Shown here: one piece after another, positions 45,338 through 57,323 of the stretch | Layout of the letters: every line of letters starts with the position of its first letter | Numbering within the stretch: position 1 is the stretch's first letter | From: Nematostella vectensis | Taxonomy: Eukaryota > Cnidaria > Anthozoa > Actiniaria > Edwardsiidae | Direction: 5' to 3' | Assembly (NCBI RefSeq): GCF_932526225.1 | Contig: NC_064038.1 | Coordinates: 16,603,075-16,667,074, forward strand | DNA: 64,000 nucleotides | Made by a program: the position numbers and the translations under genes | Notes under the pieces: model-generated | What the model was told of the DNA's origin: nothing | What the model saw: the letters and a program-made list of their open reading frames with translations, nothing else | The model's database searches: none

Positions 45338-46110
45338 GCTGTTGATGCTTGGAGCTCTGCTGTGGTTAGACCCCTCGTTAGTAGGTCTGCTGGATTATCG
45401 CGTGTGGGGCAGTAACGCCAACTAGATGGCTGAGAGAGACGCTTGATTTCTCTGACTCGGTTACCTACAAACTGCTGAAGTTGCTTATTACTGTGAAGCC
45501 AATTGAGCACGATCTGGCTGTCCGACCAGAAGAATGCTTGTAGATCAGGAAAATTCTTCTGCAAAGAGTTAAGCAAGTACTCTGCAAGGTTTGCACCAGC
45601 CAGTGCTGCCATCAATTCTAGTCTGGGGAGTGACAGTCCCTTTACTGGAGCGACACGTGACTTCGCCATCACAAAGGAAGTCTGATTGGCCTGCCGTATG
45701 TATGCCACAGCTCCGTAGGCTTTCGGGCTAGCATCCACGAACACATGCAGCTTGGTCGTCTCGTTGGCTGACGGATTGCTGAGATAGCATCTAGGAATAG
45801 TAAGATTGGTTGATTGTCGGATTTCTTGCGCAATGCTGAGCCAGCGAGTTCGTATCTCCCCATTCAGGGGTTCATCCCAATCTACGTTTAACTTCCAGAG
45901 GTCCTGGATAAGGATCTTAGCGCGGATTGAGATGGGGGTGATGAGGCCTAGTGGATCATAGATCTTAGATGACTCCCTTAAGATCTCTCGCTTTGTGACA
46001 AGAGTGTCGTCAGGTGCTAGTAATTCTTTACATGCAAGTGTTAGCGTGTCGGTTGAGGTGTCCCACCGTAAGCCTAGAACATTGACACTGTCGCAGTTGG
46101 CATCATTCAC
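45313..46110 (-). pseudogene. BEL/Pao 2 A17/RNase H region
   Basis: VNVLGLRWDTSTDTLTL, SSKIYDPLGLITPISIRAK, then RNase H residues in KLHVFVDASPKAYGAVAYI (Asp), SLPRLELMAALAGANL (Glu), AFFWSDSQIVLNWL (Asp) and WRYCPTRDNPADLLTRG (Asp). It ends with a frameshift at about 45330 into the linker WITSECDWPTWESS. Confidence 0.9.
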
Positions 46111-47111
46111 TCCATCAAGGGCAGCACGATGGAGAAGGGTTGGCTATTGGATGCCCAATACCGTAAGTTGAACTTTGCTTCAGTCATGATACTTCTTGAT
46201 CCGTCATAGTAACTCGGGGCCTCTTGGTGTGTTTCACAGCCGGTGATGATGTTGTCAACATAGAGATTGTCCCTCATGTCCTGTGCGACTGGTGTCTTAT
46301 GATTATCAAGGTGTGTTTGAAGGACAGCATTCAGCATAAAGGGGGAGCTCGCAGAGCCGAAAAGGACCGGCTTGAAACGGTAGGTCTGGAACTCAATTTC
46401 GGGGTCACCGGGATCGGAGAGCCATAGGAACCGGGTCATGTCGCGGTCAGCTTGGCTGAGACGTACATGGAGGAAAGCTTTTTCTATATCAGTAGAAACT
46501 CCAATAGGGTGGGCGCGAAACCGCACTAAAATCGAGCCCATTTCGGCTAGGTAAGGTGAACCGACCTCTAGGCAGTCGTTCAGACTTGGGGTCGAGGGGG
46601 CCTGGTGACAACTACAATCAAAGACAATACGAATGGGCGTGGTCGATGACTCCTTTTTTAAATGGTGGTGGGGTATGTAGTGGGCGTGGTCAGACGGGTC
46701 AGGGCTGCTAACCTTCTCAATGAACCCTCTGGCCTCTTGTTCCTTGATGATGTCGTCATAACTCTTCATCAAATCTGGTGTCTGGTGAAGTCGTCGTGCG
46801 GTAGCCCTTGTGCGTCTCTCGCAGATACTGAAGTTAGTTGGGAGAGGGGCGTGCTCTTCCTTCCATTGAAACCCAGCAATGTATATGCCGTCTTCGTCTC
46901 TAGTGATCGAGGTGGCCTGGTAATTAGTCAAGAAGTTCTTCTCAGGGGGGTCAGCATTGGGTGATATGCCCATTGACTCTAGGGACCAAAATTGCTGTAG
47001 ATCAAATTCATCTTCTTGGTGGGCTGAAATGTGAAATATGTTAGTCACATTGCCCTGCACCCCCCTGGCCCTCACAGGACCAGATAGTAGATAGCCCAAT
47101 TTGGACTGCAT
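46110..47111 (-). pseudogene. BEL/Pao 2 reverse transcriptase
   Basis: An open frame from GYLLSGPV through RTRATARRLHQTPDL, GFIEKV, HYIPHHHLKKESS, TPIRIVFDCSC, GVSTDIEKAFLHVRLSQAD (motif A), FLWLSDP, KPVLFGSASSPFMLNAVL (motif B) and DNLYVDNIITGCE (motif C; YVDN is usual in BEL/Pao). The frame breaks at about 46110 shortly after FNLRYWASN. Confidence 0.9.
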
Positions 47112-47113
47112 AG

Positions 47114-49037
47114 CTGTGGGCCCCTCTTACCCTCGGATAATCTTATCTTGTACAATGTCCCAGTAATGGTCAGCACCAATTAACAAGTTGATCTCGAAAT
47201 TACCACTGGACACTGGGTGTGCTAATTTCAATCCTTTCAGGTGGGGCATGTTACTGACATCTGTGTGATGTTTGCATTGCAGGGGGTGGCTATATGTGGA
47301 ACAACAAGCACCCGGAGAGGAATCCTATCCCCTTGCTCACTGATTACTTCAACATTTGTAACTTCTAGTCTCCTAAGGGAATGTTCTGTTGCCCCGAAGG
47401 CAGACATGGAGATATTCTCCCTTGAAATAGGCTTTGCGCCGAGTTCGTCAGCGAGTTTCTTAGTAATGAAAGAGCGTTGCGCGCCCTCATCGAGAAGTAT
47501 GTTCACCTCCCTGCTAGTATTCCCAACCCTGACATGGCTTACGGCAATTTTTAGAAGTATTGGATACTCATGGGTGATGCCATAGGGGTGTGCTGGTGCT
47601 AATGTGGTATGCACCGACTGGGATTGCTCTGCTTGGGGTGGGGGCTCCTTGTTCCCAGGGTCAGGACCTTGCCCTTTGTCTCTCTCACAAATTGTGGTGT
47701 GATGTTTACCTCCACATTGACGGCAGCGAAACTTCGAGGTGCATTTGAAGCTGATATGGGAGGATGAAAGGCAATTATAACAAAGCCTCAGCTTGACAAC
47801 AATGTCCTTCCTTGCCTTAGGGTCAGAAACGGTGGCGCAGTTATGTGTACTGTGCTTCCCTTTACAGTAAACGCACTGAATGACCTTGGGTTTGCCTTTC
47901 CCCTGGTGATGAGGCCCCTTTACCCCGGTAAAGAATGAGGCTGTGGGTGTAGATTCCGACAGGAGGGGGGATCCTGCTTCTAAAACCTTAAGCTCATGCT
48001 TAAGAGCTTCCCTCAGACCTTGTATGGTCCATTCCCCCCCTTGTTGTATCCTGGCTAGGTTGCGCTTGGTTTCATTAGGGAGCTTTCCTAAAATAACAGG
48101 AATAAGGAGTTCCCCAAAGGAGTCTTGGGACTTGCCGAGGGCTTCTAGTGCTCTTATATTGGTTTCCAATGCATCACAAAAGGGGCGCAAGCTCTCAAGA
48201 TTGCTTGTGGGATATTGCAGATATAATAGGGCAGTCATATGAGCATTCGTCACTCTGTGTGTTTGCCCAAAACGTTCCTTGAGAGTGGCCAGTGCCTTCA
48301 CATAATTATCCCCTGAAATTAGGTAGCCCCCAATTGCTAGCTCTGCCTCCCCTGAAACCTGGGCCTTTAGGTAATTAAACTTGTCTACATCAGGCAAGCC
48401 TGGCTTGCTGTGAACAGCTACATTAAAGGAATCCCAGAAGGTCATCCACTCCAACGGGTCCCCACTAAAAACGGGCAAGTTCAGCTTTGGGAGACGTGTG
48501 CTATAGGAGTTGAAGTTACTTGCTTGGGGAATGAAAGGCTCATTGCTGGGGTGAGTAATCTTTGGGGGCGGGACAACTTGAGTTGTGTTTAAGGGTGGTA
48601 CGACTTGGGTTGGATCTATATTGGTTGAATTTTGAGACATGGAAGAAGCGCTTTGGGGAGAGGATGTTGAAGCGACAGACGGCGGAACGACGGGGGAGGG
48701 AGTATTAACACTCGGTACATTGTCATTGTTAATGATTACACTTAGCTTTGCAATCATATCTGTGATCCCTTCCTGGATCTCCTCCGTTTCCATTATTTCC
48801 TCCTCCAAATCTTCAGGCTTCTCAATTTTCGGGGCTATGATCTCATCTAAGTCTCGGAGTTTCCCAGCCTTTGCTTCGAGTTGTTGCGTTGTGTTTTTCG
48901 CCGATGCGAGTTCGAGTTCGGTAAACCCGCCATCTTTGGTAAAAAATCTCCTCGGATTTCTTCATTAACTTCGTAAGATGGCTCCTGTGGCCTCGCCGAG
49001 AGGCAATTAGACGTTGCAGCTCCTCCATCCTGGTCAC
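47114..49037 (-). pseudogene. BEL/Pao 2 gag and aspartic protease
   Basis: Starts MTRMEELQRLIASRRGHR. A frameshift near 48935 shifts to the 523-codon frame. Gag core (DUF1759-like): LPKLNLPVFSGDPLEWMTFWDSF to LKERFGQ. Zinc-binding Cys/His motifs: CVYCKGKHSTHNC, LCYNCLSSSHISFKC, CRQCGGKHHTTIC. Protease (DUF1758-like): VNILLDEGAQRSFITKKLADE, active-site triplet DEG where DSG/DTG is usual. After HIATPCNANITQMS a frame break at about 47237 leads to LLIGADHYWDIV and an in-frame TAA near 47127. Confidence 0.85.
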
Positions 49038-49045
49038 GGCACCAA
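49032..49045 (-). promoter_or_regulatory. Primer-binding site (TTGGTGCCGTGACC)
   Basis: The 14 bases immediately after the 5' LTR read TTGGTGCCGTGACC on the minus strand, the conserved PBS-like sequence of BEL/Pao elements. The gag ATG follows at 49037 or 49028. Confidence 0.75.
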
Positions 49046-49226
49046 TGTATCGGCGTGTTGGGGGATTAAAACTACGGAAAGAGTGCTTGTCTCAATGGGT
49101 TTTTAATGAACTGAACAAATCCCTCGTGGGCTCATCAATCACGTGCCATCATGTCCACAGGGAACCCAATAACAATAATAACGATAATGTCAATCAATGA
49201 ATGTCAGTTATATATGAGTTCAGACA
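49046..49226 (-). repeat. BEL/Pao 2 5' LTR
   Basis: Minus strand begins TGTCTGAACTCATATATAAC and ends CCGATACA, the expected TG...CA ends, and is directly followed by the primer-binding site. About 105 bp of it recur as the 3' LTR at the other end. At 181 bp it is short for the class. Confidence 0.8.
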
Positions 49227-50210
49227 CCTACTACCAAATGAATGCAATGAAGAAAAAACAGATTGAAAATGCTAACTTCTAATTTCAAACCAAACCCTTT
49301 CATTGATCTATGTTTGGGGTAGAGAGGAATCAAAGAACATCAATTGACTAAAAAATAATCGACGGGAGAGGAGATATAAAGTGAATTGACTCAACTTGAA
49401 AGGTTTGGTGAAAAAAAAAACAGTAATGAAAATAATTTGATTGAGCATTTCTTGACATTTCCCCTTTCCCATTATCTTAACCCTTTCACCATGTCTTTGC
49501 TATCCAAGCTATGTGAACAGAATTCTATTATTGAAAAAGAACAAGGTTGTTGCTAGTATTATAAAGTTTAAGTATCTTGCCCTAAAAAACCCTTCCCCTC
49601 AATAAAAATTCCATTAATGTACATTTGTAAAGCTACATTCTGACAAGCTTTGTTCTTGAGAAGAACAATGGATGAAACAGGATTTCAAAGATGGAATATA
49701 GTGTCAGACACAATTTTAGATAAGATGCAATGCTGAAGATTTAATGTACCATTTTAAGTGGTGATTTTCCATCCCCATGGGAATTAATATCTACAAATAT
49801 ACATCCAGTAATGCATTTTATTTTGGTGTTTTGAGAAACCCTGGATCTAACTATTCCAATGAAACAAATCTAAACATCTAAAATAAATGTAATGGGCAAG
49901 AGATTTGGAAAGAAAATCCTAAAAAGAAAATATAAGTGAAAGTAATAAATGAAAATTTCTAATTTAAAAATAAAATCTGTTCATTAATTTATTTTTGGTG
50001 TAGAGGGAAATAGCAAAGAGCATCAATTGCATAAAAATAGTCAACAGGGAGAAGAAAAAGGAAGAAATATGACTCTTCCTTAAATGTTTGAAAAGAAAAT
50101 ATAATAACAATAATGTGATAATTATATTCAGTACTTTTCTAAAATATCCCCTCTCCCATTATCTTTAGGTTGATAGAAAACTGTTTTCTTTACAGATTTA
50201 TTATTTTTTT
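49227..50210. repeat. Interspersed repeat B, copy 2, right part
   Basis: Continues the reverse complement of repeat B copy 1 from about 21767 back to 20965, with indels. It ends near TTACAGATTTATTATT. Confidence 0.8.
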
Positions 50211-52590
50211 TTATAAGTATCTTGTTCTAAAAAAACCTATGAGTGTGTACTGCTGAATCACATAGTAATAAACTAGTCATTTGCGCCCCCTCCCTTATGG
50301 TCCCGCAGAAGTCACGGGTTAATGTGGGGTTTTAGACCACTTTTTCACCAGAATATGTCAATAGGGGTGGTGGTATTGACTGTTTTTGACTCTTAACTTA
50401 GAAACAGCCTTTTATTAAAGTTTAATCCCCCACCCTTCCCTGGGACCATGGGTGTGGGGGTATCAAATGACTAGTGAATAAGAACATCCTACTGTTTTCT
50501 TCGAGACATGATTTAAAAAAAAATTAAATTAAAAATTAAATTAAATATTAAAATTCTCATGTCTTCCAGTCTTTAGCATTCATCTTGGCCCTCAGGTAGT
50601 TCCTGGTTCATAAAAGAGTGAAAACAATTATTTATTATTTCTTTCAAAACAATCTTTTTATCAAGCCATTTATAATCTAACTAATTTTCCACAACTATTT
50701 GAAAATAAAATAAACACATGAGATGCAAGATGCAGACAATAACAACAATACATATTTAAAATAGGGTTTTTTTTATCCTCGGTAAGGAAAATTTCTTTTG
50801 GTAGTTTGAAAAAGCTGCTGTATCTTCTAAGGATATGTATCTTCTTAGGACTAAGAGCACAGGATATAAAGACAAGAACGGTCTTCTTTAGCAGTATTTC
50901 ATAAAGGTTAGTCTTTATGAAATATCTCAACACAATCAATCTGCCCTGAAGAAGTCTTATTAAAGACGAATTCCAGTTTTTGTTGTATTTTATTTTATTA
51001 AACACAATCAAGAATATAGATAAAACGAAGAATGTCAAAACAAAACTTGTTATGCTCAAATAATTTGATTTCTAAGTTAAGTACTCGCATTCTCAAAGCA
51101 TACAAAAAGGACAACAAAAAGTCTAATAACTGTCATTTCCTTAATAGACAATACAAATAGTCTTCCGAAACTCAGCTTGCATTGTTTTTTTTTCGTTTTT
51201 TTTTGGAACTGAACTGAACTGTTACTTGCTTAAATTTACTAGCTAAAAACAGATAAATCTTGGCGTGAACGAATGTTAGTAGATCTCCTCTAGTTGACTT
51301 TATCCTTAAGTCACAAAATATGAGGCAAAATAAATAATCATCGCATAATCGACAAGAACTTTTTCCCTTGCTCCGTGCTTGTATTTAGTCGCCATTTCGG
51401 GGCCGAGTGGGGCCTGGGAGTCGCGCGGCTGACTGACTGACTGGCTGGCGAGTGACACCACAGGGTACCCGCGCGATGACCACAAAAACCAAGTCGCATA
51501 CCTATACCATATTTCTATGCCTATGGGGCTACGCGCGCGGCCTGCGGCCGCGCTTGGCTCCGCTATAATTTTATTCATGTCCTAAAGATTCTATGCTAAT
51601 AAGCCGAGCATGATTTTTATTGTAAATTTCCTCTTCGCATTATCATGGGGGCAAGACACCGAGAGAGAGGGTAGAAAATCAGCGAAAGATACCTCTTAAG
51701 CCTCTTTGAAGCTAGAAACATAATATTTGGTACTCCGCCTGAAGAAGGAAAAAGCCCATTTATATGATTAGGCTGTTTCATTTATGAAAGTTGTTTTACC
51801 AGCTTTTAAGCAAAGCGATTCAATCGAATCAAAATGTAAACATATGACCAATGATTGATATTAACATAAAAAAATACTTGCAAAATAGGTTATCTATGAC
51901 AAGAGTCATCAAACTGTCATGTGACCCATAGTCCCTAATTTGTCAGGTTAAAACGGTTAAAATCGAGAGTCCTCTTGTTTAAAAACTAATTTAAACCACG
52001 CAGTGCATGTTGCAGTGCTCCAAAAATGTTAGTGAAAAAAAATGTTAGAAGACCCATTTTCAGCTAATCAGACAGCCTTTGTTACATCAACCGTATGCTA
52101 GCTCAAAGGTAAACCCCCGTGAGCCAACTAAGACAATTAATCAATGACAATTAATTTTATAATTTTAAATAGAAGCTTTATACGACCAGAAAGGCGTAAT
52201 GTGCCATTGAAATTGTTGTGTGTTGTTGTGAACAATAATGCGATAAATTTTAGTGAAGGAAAGAACCAAATACGTCCGATCTTCAAGATTTCTAAGAAAT
52301 GATCATGTTAATGTGAATGATTTTACAAAGTTTGGCGATCAACTTAGAAACCTTGAGTAAAACAGCCTTCTAACTCAAACACCCAAATGCACTGTTCGGT
52401 CGCATTTCTCCTCAGAAGCTCTCTTCCACCATATCTATATTTTTAGTGCGTTTCCTGAAAAAAAAAAATTAAATGAATTCGGCTAGAAAAGTTGCTCACG
52501 TTAAATTTTGAAATGTTTCAAAGTTTGTGCTCAAGTACAGGCTTGGGTTTATTATCGTTGAGCTAGGTAGAAAGGTTGATAAGTTATCTC
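50211..52590. other. No gene recognised; repeat C half at 51470-51525
   Basis: AT-rich DNA. 51400-51560 is a GC-rich patch with CTGACTGACTGACTGGCTGG and GCGCGCGGCCTGCGGCCGCGC, ending GGCTCCGCTATAA. GCGCGATGACCACAAAAACC matches the first half of repeat C. A 129-codon hydrophobic frame at 50670-51059 (-) has no supporting motif. Confidence 0.5.
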
Positions 52591-52606
52591 ATCCCTGTGA
52601 AACGAT

Positions 52607-52690
52607 GAATGAAAATGGCGTCGCATGGAATCGAGGACGCCCGACCGTGGCTTATGCAAATGAGCATCTGTTCCGTAGACTGATTGGGCT
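52607..52690. repeat. Repeat C, second half (inverted)
   Basis: AATGGCGTCGCATGGAATCG and ACCGTGGCTTATGCAAATGA are reverse complements of 42150-42226. Followed by GGCTCCGCTATAAAAG, as at the end of the 51.5-kb patch. Confidence 0.6.
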
Positions 52691-52789
52691 CCGCTATAAA
52701 AGTAGTTTTGTGTGTGCCAGTGTATATTAAAATCGAATGAAACCGGCTATGGGCGATTATTTTGCCATCCGGTTACACGATTTCTTGTG

Positions 52790-53277
52790 ATTGTTCACGT
52801 GTGACATGGTTACGTCATTTGCTTTTCCTAGATACTCGATATAAAAGCACGCGCTGTCTACGATTCTTTCAGTTTTTGCGTCACAGACCCAAATCTCAAT
52901 GCAAATATATCCTGAAATAAGCAATAATTTGACTACCTGAACAGTCAGATACTTTTTTGAATACTTGTGCGGTCTAGAAAGTTATAGGATTCGTATAGTT
53001 TCTCGAATAAAACAAAAGCTTTAATATTTGTCGTAAAAGAATGCTTCCCTAGCAAAATGGCGGATGAGAGCCCGGAAAATGTGACGTCACAATTCAAATT
53101 GTCCCATTATCCAATAGAAATCGAAACTTTGGAAGATGAAGTGTCACGTGACAATACACATAAAACCTGATGGCTTCCTCCATCAAAGACTTTCTGGTTT
53201 GTTTTGAGTCACAAAGAACTTGTTCTATCTGCTGGAAAAACTGTTGAATCGGCATTCTACCGGTTGTAGTTGAAAGA
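52790..53277 (+). promoter_or_regulatory. Probable promoter/5' UTR of the ARIH1-like gene
   Basis: Signals seen: GTTCACGTGTGAC with TTACGTCATT (52795-52820), a TATAAAAG box at 52840-52847, AAAATGGCGGAT (YY1-like, 53054-53065), a palindromic CRE TGACGTCA at 53082-53089 and a TCACGTGA E-box near 53144. Transcription-start position is inferred; if the TATA box is used, the 5' UTR is about 400 nt and includes a 37-codon upstream ORF. Confidence 0.4.
53057..53170 (+). other. Upstream ORF (37 codons)
   Basis: ATG at 53057 within AAAATGGCGG (good initiation context) to TGA at 53168-53170, 107 bp before the main ATG. It would be in the 5' leader only if transcription starts upstream of 53057. Starts MADESPENV; no known motif. 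Could damp translation of the ligase. Confidence 0.3.
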
Positions 53278-53499
53278 ATGGACTCTGAAGACGATGACTT
53301 CTTATATGACGAAGAACCAGAAGATAGTGGCGATGAAAGCCACTCGGAAGAAAACAGCGATTTCGATATCGACTGCGAAGAGCCATCGACACCAAAGCGA
53401 GCTCATGTCAATGATGATTTTCACTACGAATGCCTTACTCCTGAAGCTCTAGTTTCCTATATGAACGAAATAATCGACGACGTCAATAATTTCTTTCAA
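53278..53499 (+). CDS. ARIH1: ARIH1-like RBR E3 ubiquitin ligase, exon 1
   Basis: ATG at 53278 opens 74 codons: an acidic N-terminus (MDSEDDDFLYDEEPEDSGD) as in ariadne-1 proteins, shorter and without the glycine run of vertebrates, then the start of the UBA-like domain (HYECLTPEALVSYMNEI to NNFFQ). Splice donor CAA|GTGAGT after codon 74, phase 0. Ariadne-1 ligases bind neddylated cullin-RING complexes and an E2 and pass ubiquitin through a catalytic Cys in RING2; that part lies beyond this window. Confidence 0.9.
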
Positions 53500-56400
53500 G
53501 TGAGTACGGTCTGTTCAGTGCTTATCGCTTGTATACGCTTTAAAATCAGTAAAAATTTTATACCTTTCGGTAACAAATGCTATTTCCCCGTTCGTGTCCA
53601 CTTTGAATTGGAGCACACTTTTTCACGTTTTTTTTATCTGCTATCTTTCTTTCTTCTGTCTCTTTAGTATGTTTTTCAACTGCCGTTTATTGCTAGAAAA
53701 CTTGCCAGATTTCTTACTTTTAGGGATTTGGGTTGTTTTCATTCTTAATTCAAAACATTTTGTTTTGTTTTCGATTTGGAAAAAAATAACCTTGTTTAAA
53801 TTTAGCCATCAAAGGTGTGAGGTCGTTATTAATAATCATGGTTTTCCTATAAAACTGTTCGATTTGTGTCAACAAGTTTGCTTTGCTATTGGTCTAAACA
53901 TACACGACTCAATCCACATTATTAGAATATTTTGTTATATTTGTGACATCTATATTTCACATGAAGTGAAATATATGATATATGAATATATAATATATGA
54001 TTCTTGAAACTATTCAAGGCCAAAGTTGAAATTTTAATCACAGTTTTCTTATATACAATAACCTATCCAGTTGGATGGAAATTTTACTTATTTTTAACTA
54101 ATGTAAAGCTCTTTTTTGTAGATATTTTTAAGATGTCACACACGTAGCAGTCGCACACGTGACATTGTCATGTGTGTGACAAAAACTTCTCTTCCACAAA
54201 ACCTGATCTAATGTAACCTGTAAGACTGTTTTTATTTTATACAACAAGGCTGCTCTATTGATTTATAATTTGAAATATAAAGCTCATAGATAATCAAATA
54301 TTTCATTTTTGAAAAAAAATGTATTTCTTGTGTCACATGTGTGACATGATAAATTTCCTAAGTGTAGTTTGACCCCATAAAATAAAGCAAAATTAAAATC
54401 CAAAATAATATTCATTCTTAAACACTTCAGTAGGTTCTGCTGCTCATGCTAATTTCATTGGTATATGAAATATTTTAGTTTTGGTCAACTTCCAAGCCAT
54501 GATACCAAAAGTGATTTATATCAACAATAGCCATACTAAAATAACGTAGTTCCATTAAAAAGTTTTTTTCTTGTGAATATCTTAAAAAAATAGGCATTTT
54601 GAGTGCATACTAGCAAAATATAACATCCATAGCTTTGATTGAAATCAATAAATGCAATGTGCAGAAAGTTTTAAAAATTGGGAATACAGGCTCTATTTCC
54701 AGAGAATCGCCCAGCATGATAAAAAAAACAATTGTTTTACAGAAACCATACAACAACATACATATATGTAACACCATCTTCTCTCATATCTTGGGTGCTT
54801 CTGCTTACAGAAAGCATATTGAATATTCTGTTTATTTATTTTTATTACTATTTTCAAGAGGAATCTTTTCTTATGCTTATTTCTGAATGACCAAGTAGGT
54901 TATAGTGTGAAATACCAAACTCAAGCTTATACAGCATTGTTTACTTAAATTTCTAAAAATGGCCATTCAGCTTGCAGGTGTGCTATAAATCCAATGTGGG
55001 GTTTTGGAGTATTTTTTCTTTGAATATGTTTGCATGTTGATATAGTTATATTTTGCATACAGTATATTGCTTTATAAGCTGAAAGTTGCGTTATTTTACA
55101 AGCAAAAATGTGACCTCATACAAATTTAAATTATAGTCCTTTAGCACCACCTGACATTACAGTAGGATTGACCTGAAGGAAAAATTTGACCATAAAGGTT
55201 AAGAATATGAGCATGCAGTATATAAGAGAAGGTTTGGTTGTACCAGAAGACTGAATTTCACCATACAAATTTTAAATTCATTACATGTGAAAATGTGATT
55301 TACACTGAATTTTACATGTTTTTCCAGGAAAAAAATTGGATGAGTATTACAAAACAAATAACATACTCCTGTTTTGCAACTCTTCGTATATCTGTAATCA
55401 TACCTATACAGTAAACCTTTTAGTTTTTCATATTTTACAAGACCAAAAATACAGTAGTCCATGATTTTAATTTCCATTTTCACATCCTATTATGAGCTTT
55501 TCTTTTTAGATTAAATGTCAATATTTGAGTTAGCAAGACCATGGTATTTACATTGCTCTTATAACTTTTAAGACTACCCTAGTATTTTATATTGACTGCA
55601 CAACATATATTGGTAGTAAGTGTTTAAGTAAAAATGTATCATGATGGGGTGGAAGGGGGCAGCTTACCAAGAATGTACAGTTTGAATGCCTCTCATTAAG
55701 GGCAGGGGGCTTATACCTCTTGAGATATTTTTTGAGTTTTTTGTTAAAAATAATGCCTACAATGAGACCAGTTGCAATAAAGTGCATTGTTACCAACTGA
55801 CTTTAGAATGTTTGTGAGAGGTTCTTTTAAAGCTCTCTAGTTGCAATACAAGGGAAACTGTCTTTCAGATGATGAGATAAACATGGGTGACAGTTACTGT
55901 GACTATACACACATTGTTTTGTATTGAGATGCAATTCACAATAAACAGTTATATTGACTACACATGTGTACTGGTTTCAAGGGTTCGAAAGCCCTTGAAA
56001 GTTCTCGAATTTTAAAACTTGGCTGTAGTTTTGTTCTTTAGGTTACCTGTTTGTAAAGCAGGAAAACAAGTGTCTAGCGTGAAAAGGTTTTTGGCCTTGT
56101 TTATGATGTCAAGTTCTGGTTAGAGCAGAAAGACACCAAGGCAGAACAAACATTGTAAAGATGTACAAGATAAATTATGTATAACCCACTTCTAGACAGG
56201 ATTTGCCTAGATCCTATGCGGATTGTACAGTGAAAGGAAGTGTTCTTCGCCAAGTTCAAGCTCTTGCTGATGACGGTGAAGACCGTGAGGATGAGAGATT
56301 GTAATCTCCTGGTGCTGGTTTGTGGAAAAAGCTGAGCAAGCTCAGAAGACAATCTTCATGGATTTTAACTACATGGGGGGTGGCGAATGGTCCTAGATAT

Positions 56401-57093
56401 ATTGAATTCTACGATTTTAGAGGTTCGACTTTTCCCTCTCAGATCTTTAGAAAAACAAGATCTCATGTTCTCTGATTTTCGAAAAGGCCTTTTCGCTACC
56501 TTGGAACTATATCTCTGATTGAACATTTGCTTCTCCTTACAAGCTAGACAGCTTGGGTGCGTTCCTCTTACAGCAAATACTGCAGCTGGCCTGGAAGAGT
56601 TGTCTCTGAAAACTGTGGAAGCTCGTTAAGATGCTGTTGACATTCTCTCATGGTCAAGTAAAATTTGAAAGAGGCTTCTCTGTAAATTGCCAATTGATGG
56701 TTGAAAACCTAAATAAAGAAGCTTAAAAAGTTGTTCGCAATCGTTACAGCTATCGGTGGGCTTGCTTACAAGATATACTGTAGTAAGGCTCTAGATGTGG
56801 CAAGTCAAGGGAGAAGACAATACACCCAATATCATAAAGACTAGAGAAGGGCTATGGAGAAGATTATTGACCAATGTTTTGACCAGATAAACCCCTTCAG
56901 ACTGTTTCTGATATCACTGGGGGTCCTGTATTTAAAATTACAAAACATTTAATAATTAGAATTGAAAATTGAGCGTAGGGTTACAATTAAAAGATTACTA
57001 ATCTCCCTTTAAGATAGACATGTTTTTTGCCCTTGCAGACAGTACCACAATTTGCTATTGGTTACGCTGACACTGTCAATTTGGTTCTTATAG
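53500..57093 (+). other. Intron 1 of the ARIH1-like gene
   Basis: 3.6 kb, AT-rich. Apart from the hAT-like relic at 56100-56800 I see no coding sequence. TGTGTGACA-type motifs recur at 54135-54180 and 54330-54350. Confidence 0.7.
56100..56800 (+). pseudogene. hAT-like transposase relic in intron 1
   Basis: The + strand at 56627-56725 reads MLLTFSHGQVKFERGFSVN then CQLMVENL, the SHGQxxxERGFSxNxQxxxENL block of the C-terminal dimerisation region in some hAT-related genes. Upstream pieces (YADCTVKGSVLRQVQALAD and others) are scattered over frames with stops. Heavily decayed. Confidence 0.5.
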
Positions 57094-57161
57094 CTCCCAA
57101 GACCAATAGCCAGGATATTACTCAGTCACTTTAAGTGGGACAAAGAAAAGCTACTAGAAAG
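57094..57161 (+). CDS. ARIH1: ARIH1-like, exon 2 (UBA-like domain)
   Basis: Acceptor TTCTTATAG at 57093; 68 nt; reads LPRPIARILLSHFKWDKEKL then LER across the donor AAAG|GTTGGT, leaving phase 2. It corresponds to the conserved RILLxHFxWDKEKLxER helix of the UBA-like domain. Its last 44 bases and the following intron are duplicated in tandem just downstream. Confidence 0.85.
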
Positions 57162-57323
57162 GTTGGTAATCACTCAACAGATCAGTAGTGTGTGAGCCCC
57201 AGGGGGGGGGGGGGGGTCTTTTACTCAGTCACTTTAAGTGGGACAAAGAAAGGCTACTAGAAAGGTTGGTAATCATTCAACAGATCAGTAGTGTGTGAGC
57301 CCCAGGGGGGGTTCTTTTACTTA
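57118..57323 (+). repeat. Tandem duplication of exon 2 end and intron start
   Basis: 57118-57220 and 57221-57320 are near-identical (TTACTCAGTCACTTTAAGTG, AAAGGTTGGTAATCA, GATCAGTAGTGTGTGAGCCC plus a G run), period 103 bp. A third, decayed start (TTTTACTTAAATGGGACAAA) lies at 57315-57335. The duplicate carries the 3' end of the exon with its donor, but no acceptor, so it should not be spliced as an exon. Confidence 0.85.

Larger units (their letters stand above)
43767..49226 (-). mobile_element. BEL/Pao LTR retrotransposon 2 (near-complete, inactive)
   Basis: Minus-strand order from 49226: 181-bp 5' LTR, primer-binding site, gag, zinc knuckles, aspartic protease, RT, RNase H, integrase, C-terminal domain, 3' LTR. 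CCTACTAC occurs on both sides (43760-43767 and 49227-49234) as target duplication. At least four frame breaks, one in-frame stop after the protease, and a deletion of the integrase core make it inactive. It sits in repeat B. Confidence 0.92.
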
